Source of the DNA: Saprospiraceae bacterium
GTDB lineage: Bacteria; Bacteroidota; Bacteroidia; Chitinophagales; Saprospiraceae
Assembly: GCA_029251525.1 (NCBI GenBank)
Contig: JAQXDE010000043.1
Coordinates: forward strand, 1-54,729
DNA: 54,729 nt
Reading direction: 5' to 3'
The translations under genes and the position numbers were made by a program. Positions 53,083 to 54,729 of this stretch are shown piece after piece; within the stretch, counting starts at the first letter, position 1, and every line of letters begins with the position of its first letter. The notes beneath the pieces were generated by a model. It saw only the letters and a program-made list of their open reading frames with translations. It searched no databases and was not told where the DNA came from.

Positions 53083-54407
53083 ACAACATTAAATTAGCTT
53101 GGAAAAACCTAACAAACAAGCCACTTAATATGATGTTGAGTTTGGTTTTATTTGCTTTAGGTGTAGGAATGATTTCCATGATTTTCCTTATCGAGAATCA
53201 AGTGCAAGAAAAATTTGACAAAAATTTGGCTGGTATTTCGTTAGTCATTGGTGCGAAAGGAAGTCCTTTGCAAATGATCTTATGTAACATGTATCACGTC
53301 GATGATCCAACTGGAAATGTCAAAATCAAAGATGTCAAGCCTTTTTTGAGTGGAAGAAACCCATTAATTGATAAAGCAATCCCACTTTCATTAGGTGACA
53401 GTTACAAAGGATTCCGAATCGTTGGAACAACTCAAGATTATCCTGAACTTTATGATGTCAAAACTGCAAAAGGAAAAATCTGGAAAGATAATTTTGAGGC
53501 AAACATTGGTGCTGACGTTGCCAAAATTGCTAATCTAAAAATTGGTGATACCTTTTATAGTACTCATGGTTTTTTAAGTGATGGAATGAATGGACATGAA
53601 CATGGACAATTTAAAGTTGTTGGTATTTTCCAAAAATCAAATTCCGTTATTGACCAATTAATTTTGACAACAACTCAAAGTATTTGGGAAGTTCATGACA
53701 ATCATGACCACGAAGAAGAAGCTCTTGTTGAAGAATCAACTGACAATCACGAAGGTCATGATCATGCAGAAGGTGACGATCATGCACATGATCACAATCA
53801 TGAAGGGCACGATCATGCTGCTTCACAAAAACCTTTAATCGAAGAAGTTGATCAAGAAATTACCTCCATTTTAATCAAGTTTAAAGAGTCGAGTAAAAAG
53901 AGTTTTCAAGCCTTGACAATGCTTCGAGGAATTAATGAAAATACTGAAGTGATGGCTGCATCTCCAGCAATCGAGTTAAATCGATTGTATGATAATATGA
54001 GTTTGGGCGAAAGCTTTTTGAGAAATTTAGCGATGATAATTGTATTCGTTTCAGGGTTGAGTATTTTTATTTCATTGTTCAGTTCATTGCGAGATCGAAA
54101 ATATGAATTAGCCCTAATGCGAGTGATGGGCGCAACTCCAACTAAACTTTTTTTCCTAATCATTCTTGAAGGATTATTGTTAGCTGTGATTGGATATGTG
54201 ATTGGAATTATTTTAAGCCATTTAGGTATGAGTGTTTTTGCTGGACAAATGGAAGATAAATACCACTATTCATTTACCGCAGCTAAATTTTTAAAAGAAG
54301 AGTTTTATTTACTTGGAGGAGCATTGTTTATAGGTTTTGTCGCAGCTGTAATTCCAGCCTATCAAGCCTTTAGAACTGATATTTCTCAAACTTTAACAGA
54401 GTCTTAA
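53079..54407 (+). CDS. FtsX/MacB-type ABC permease with a His/Asp-rich periplasmic loop
   Basis: An inner-membrane permease of the FtsX-like family, 442 aa. TM1 (about 17-40) precedes a periplasmic MacB_PCD-like domain, then three TMs (about 315-430) follow. Within the periplasmic domain is a highly His/Asp/Glu-rich insert (about 205-250, at 53695-53830, motifs of N-H-x-H and D-H-A-H-D-H type), which should bind zinc or a similar metal. It overlaps the ATPase gene. It is probably a metal-linked transporter, in contrast to the lipoprotein- or macrolide-exporting members. Confidence 0.87.
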   Translation: MNNIKLAWKNLTNKPLNMMLSLVLFALGVGMISMIFLIENQVQEKFDKNLAGISLVIGAKGSPLQMILCNMYHVDDPTGNVKIKDVKPFLSGRNPLIDKAIPLSLGDSYKGFRIVGTTQDYPELYDVKTAKGKIWKDNFEANIGADVAKIANLKIGDTFYSTHGFLSDGMNGHEHGQFKVVGIFQKSNSVIDQLILTTTQSIWEVHDNHDHEEEALVEESTDNHEGHDHAEGDDHAHDHNHEGHDHAASQKPLIEEVDQEITSILIKFKESSKKSFQALTMLRGINENTEVMAASPAIELNRLYDNMSLGESFLRNLAMIIVFVSGLSIFISLFSSLRDRKYELALMRVMGATPTKLFFLIILEGLLLAVIGYVIGIILSHLGMSVFAGQMEDKYHYSFTAAKFLKEEFYLLGGALFIGFVAAVIPAYQAFRTDISQTLTES

Positions 54408-54431
54408 ATTACTTCCTCGAAAGTATTACGT

Positions 54432-54439
54432 TATATTTG
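54432..54439 (+). promoter_or_regulatory. -7 element before the DUF3299-like gene
   Basis: TATATTTG, about 48 bp before the start codon. No -33 TTG at the expected distance, so readthrough from the ABC genes is equally possible. Confidence 0.35.
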
Positions 54440-54486
54440 TGAGCGATTGAGGCGCTTGACTTTTTTAGTATTAAAGAAAAAATAAC

Positions 54487-54729
54487 ATGAAAAAAATAAC
54501 GATTGCATTATTCAGTTTGTTTTTAATAGCAGCTTTTTCAAATTCAAGTACTGCACAAACTGAAAAGAAGAAGACTTCTACCGTAAAAGCTCCAACTGAA
54601 CCATCTGAAGCGGCAAAAGCATGGAAGACATTAAGTAAAATTACTTTCAAAAAAGAGTATGATGAAATCATGGGATTCAAAGTAGACAAACCTGTTTTCA
54701 GCAAAGAAGTACTTGAACTAGAAGGTAAA
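54487..54729 (+). CDS. Secreted DUF3299-like protein, C-terminus cut off by the window edge
   Basis: The frame starts at 54487 and stays open to the last base, giving 81 residues. A signal peptide (MKKITIALFSLFLIAAFSNS, cleavage after STAQ) is followed by a short linker and TFKKEYDEIMGFKVDKPVFS then KEVLELEGK. This opening resembles DUF3299-type periplasmic proteins, which in other bacteria lie next to LolD/MacB-type ABC genes in zinc-linked clusters. The visible part is too short to be certain of the family. Confidence 0.5.
   Translation, partial: MKKITIALFSLFLIAAFSNSSTAQTEKKKTSTVKAPTEPSEAAKAWKTLSKITFKKEYDEIMGFKVDKPVFSKEVLELEGK

Noticed and set aside
53695-53830. Tandem DNA repeat
   Set aside because: The similarity comes from repeated His/Asp codons in the permease insert; the units do not keep a fixed length.
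1-54729. CRISPR arrays, insertion sequences, integrase or attachment sites
   Set aside because: No regularly spaced repeats, transposase motifs or direct repeats flanking the tRNA gene were seen on either strand.

Overview
The window is low-GC chromosomal DNA from a member of the Bacteroidota. The evidence is a TonB receptor with an N-terminal carboxypeptidase-regulatory-like domain, a PorE-like outer-membrane protein, the rimP-nusA-infB cluster, uppS next to bamA, an IleRS with a type-2-like layout, almost no Shine-Dalgarno sequences, and many promoters of the form TTG-N19..21-TAnnTTTG, the -33/-7 signal typical of the phylum. A class such as Saprospiria or Cytophagia is possible, but I cannot fix it from sequence alone. 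Most of the window is core genome. I see no insertion sequence, phage or CRISPR.

Layout. 1-6016, all minus: a cut-off O-antigen ligase, infB, nusA, rimP. 6260-10816: purine nucleoside phosphorylase (plus), then a TonB receptor and a histidine kinase (minus). 11180-17023: a secreted CsgG/LpoB-like protein (plus), then a CBS/ACT protein, a TPR-SHOCT membrane protein, a GAF-SpoIIE phosphatase and an orphan OppC-type permease (minus). 17457-19141: a hydrolase coupled to a PrsW-type membrane protease (plus). 19142-20457: a decayed gene and tRNA-Asn. 20458-22512: PfkB kinase and rlmN. 22513-24071: a gene-poor stretch with two tandem small-RNA-like units. 24072-29849: Nramp-like transporter, M14 peptidase, radC, a trans-sulfuration enzyme, HU. 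30039-36038: a small lipoprotein, a peptide ABC importer lacking its ATPases, and an epimerase. 36164-44078: recA, two small proteins, a PorE-like protein, bamA, uppS. 44399-47675: oligoendopeptidase F, a WecA-type transferase, CrcB. 47815-54729: ileS, a ROK kinase, then a LolD/MacB-type ABC pair followed by a cut-off DUF3299-like protein.

The main novelty is regulatory. Two tandem minus-strand units at about 22895-23235 each have a CRP/FNR-type box centred exactly 29.5 bp upstream of a TAnnTTTG element, followed by a leader of about 90 nt and an intrinsic terminator with a conserved 3' module. The same 29.5-bp geometry recurs upstream of the secreted protein gene at 11180, so these may form one regulon. 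Other candidates are a terminator in the rimP-nusA leader that could act as an autoregulatory attenuator, a hairpin at the radC start codon, a leaderless rlmN, an orphan terminator between ileS and the ROK gene that points to a hidden RNA, and an infB terminator that overlaps the start of the next gene.

Themes among the genes are cell-envelope assembly (BamA, UppS, WecA-type transferase, O-antigen ligase, PorE-like protein), translation and RNA (IF-2, NusA, RimP, RlmN, IleRS, tRNA-Asn), peptide uptake and breakdown (ABC importer, M3 and M14 peptidases) and metal handling (TonB receptor, Nramp-like protein, His-rich ABC permease).
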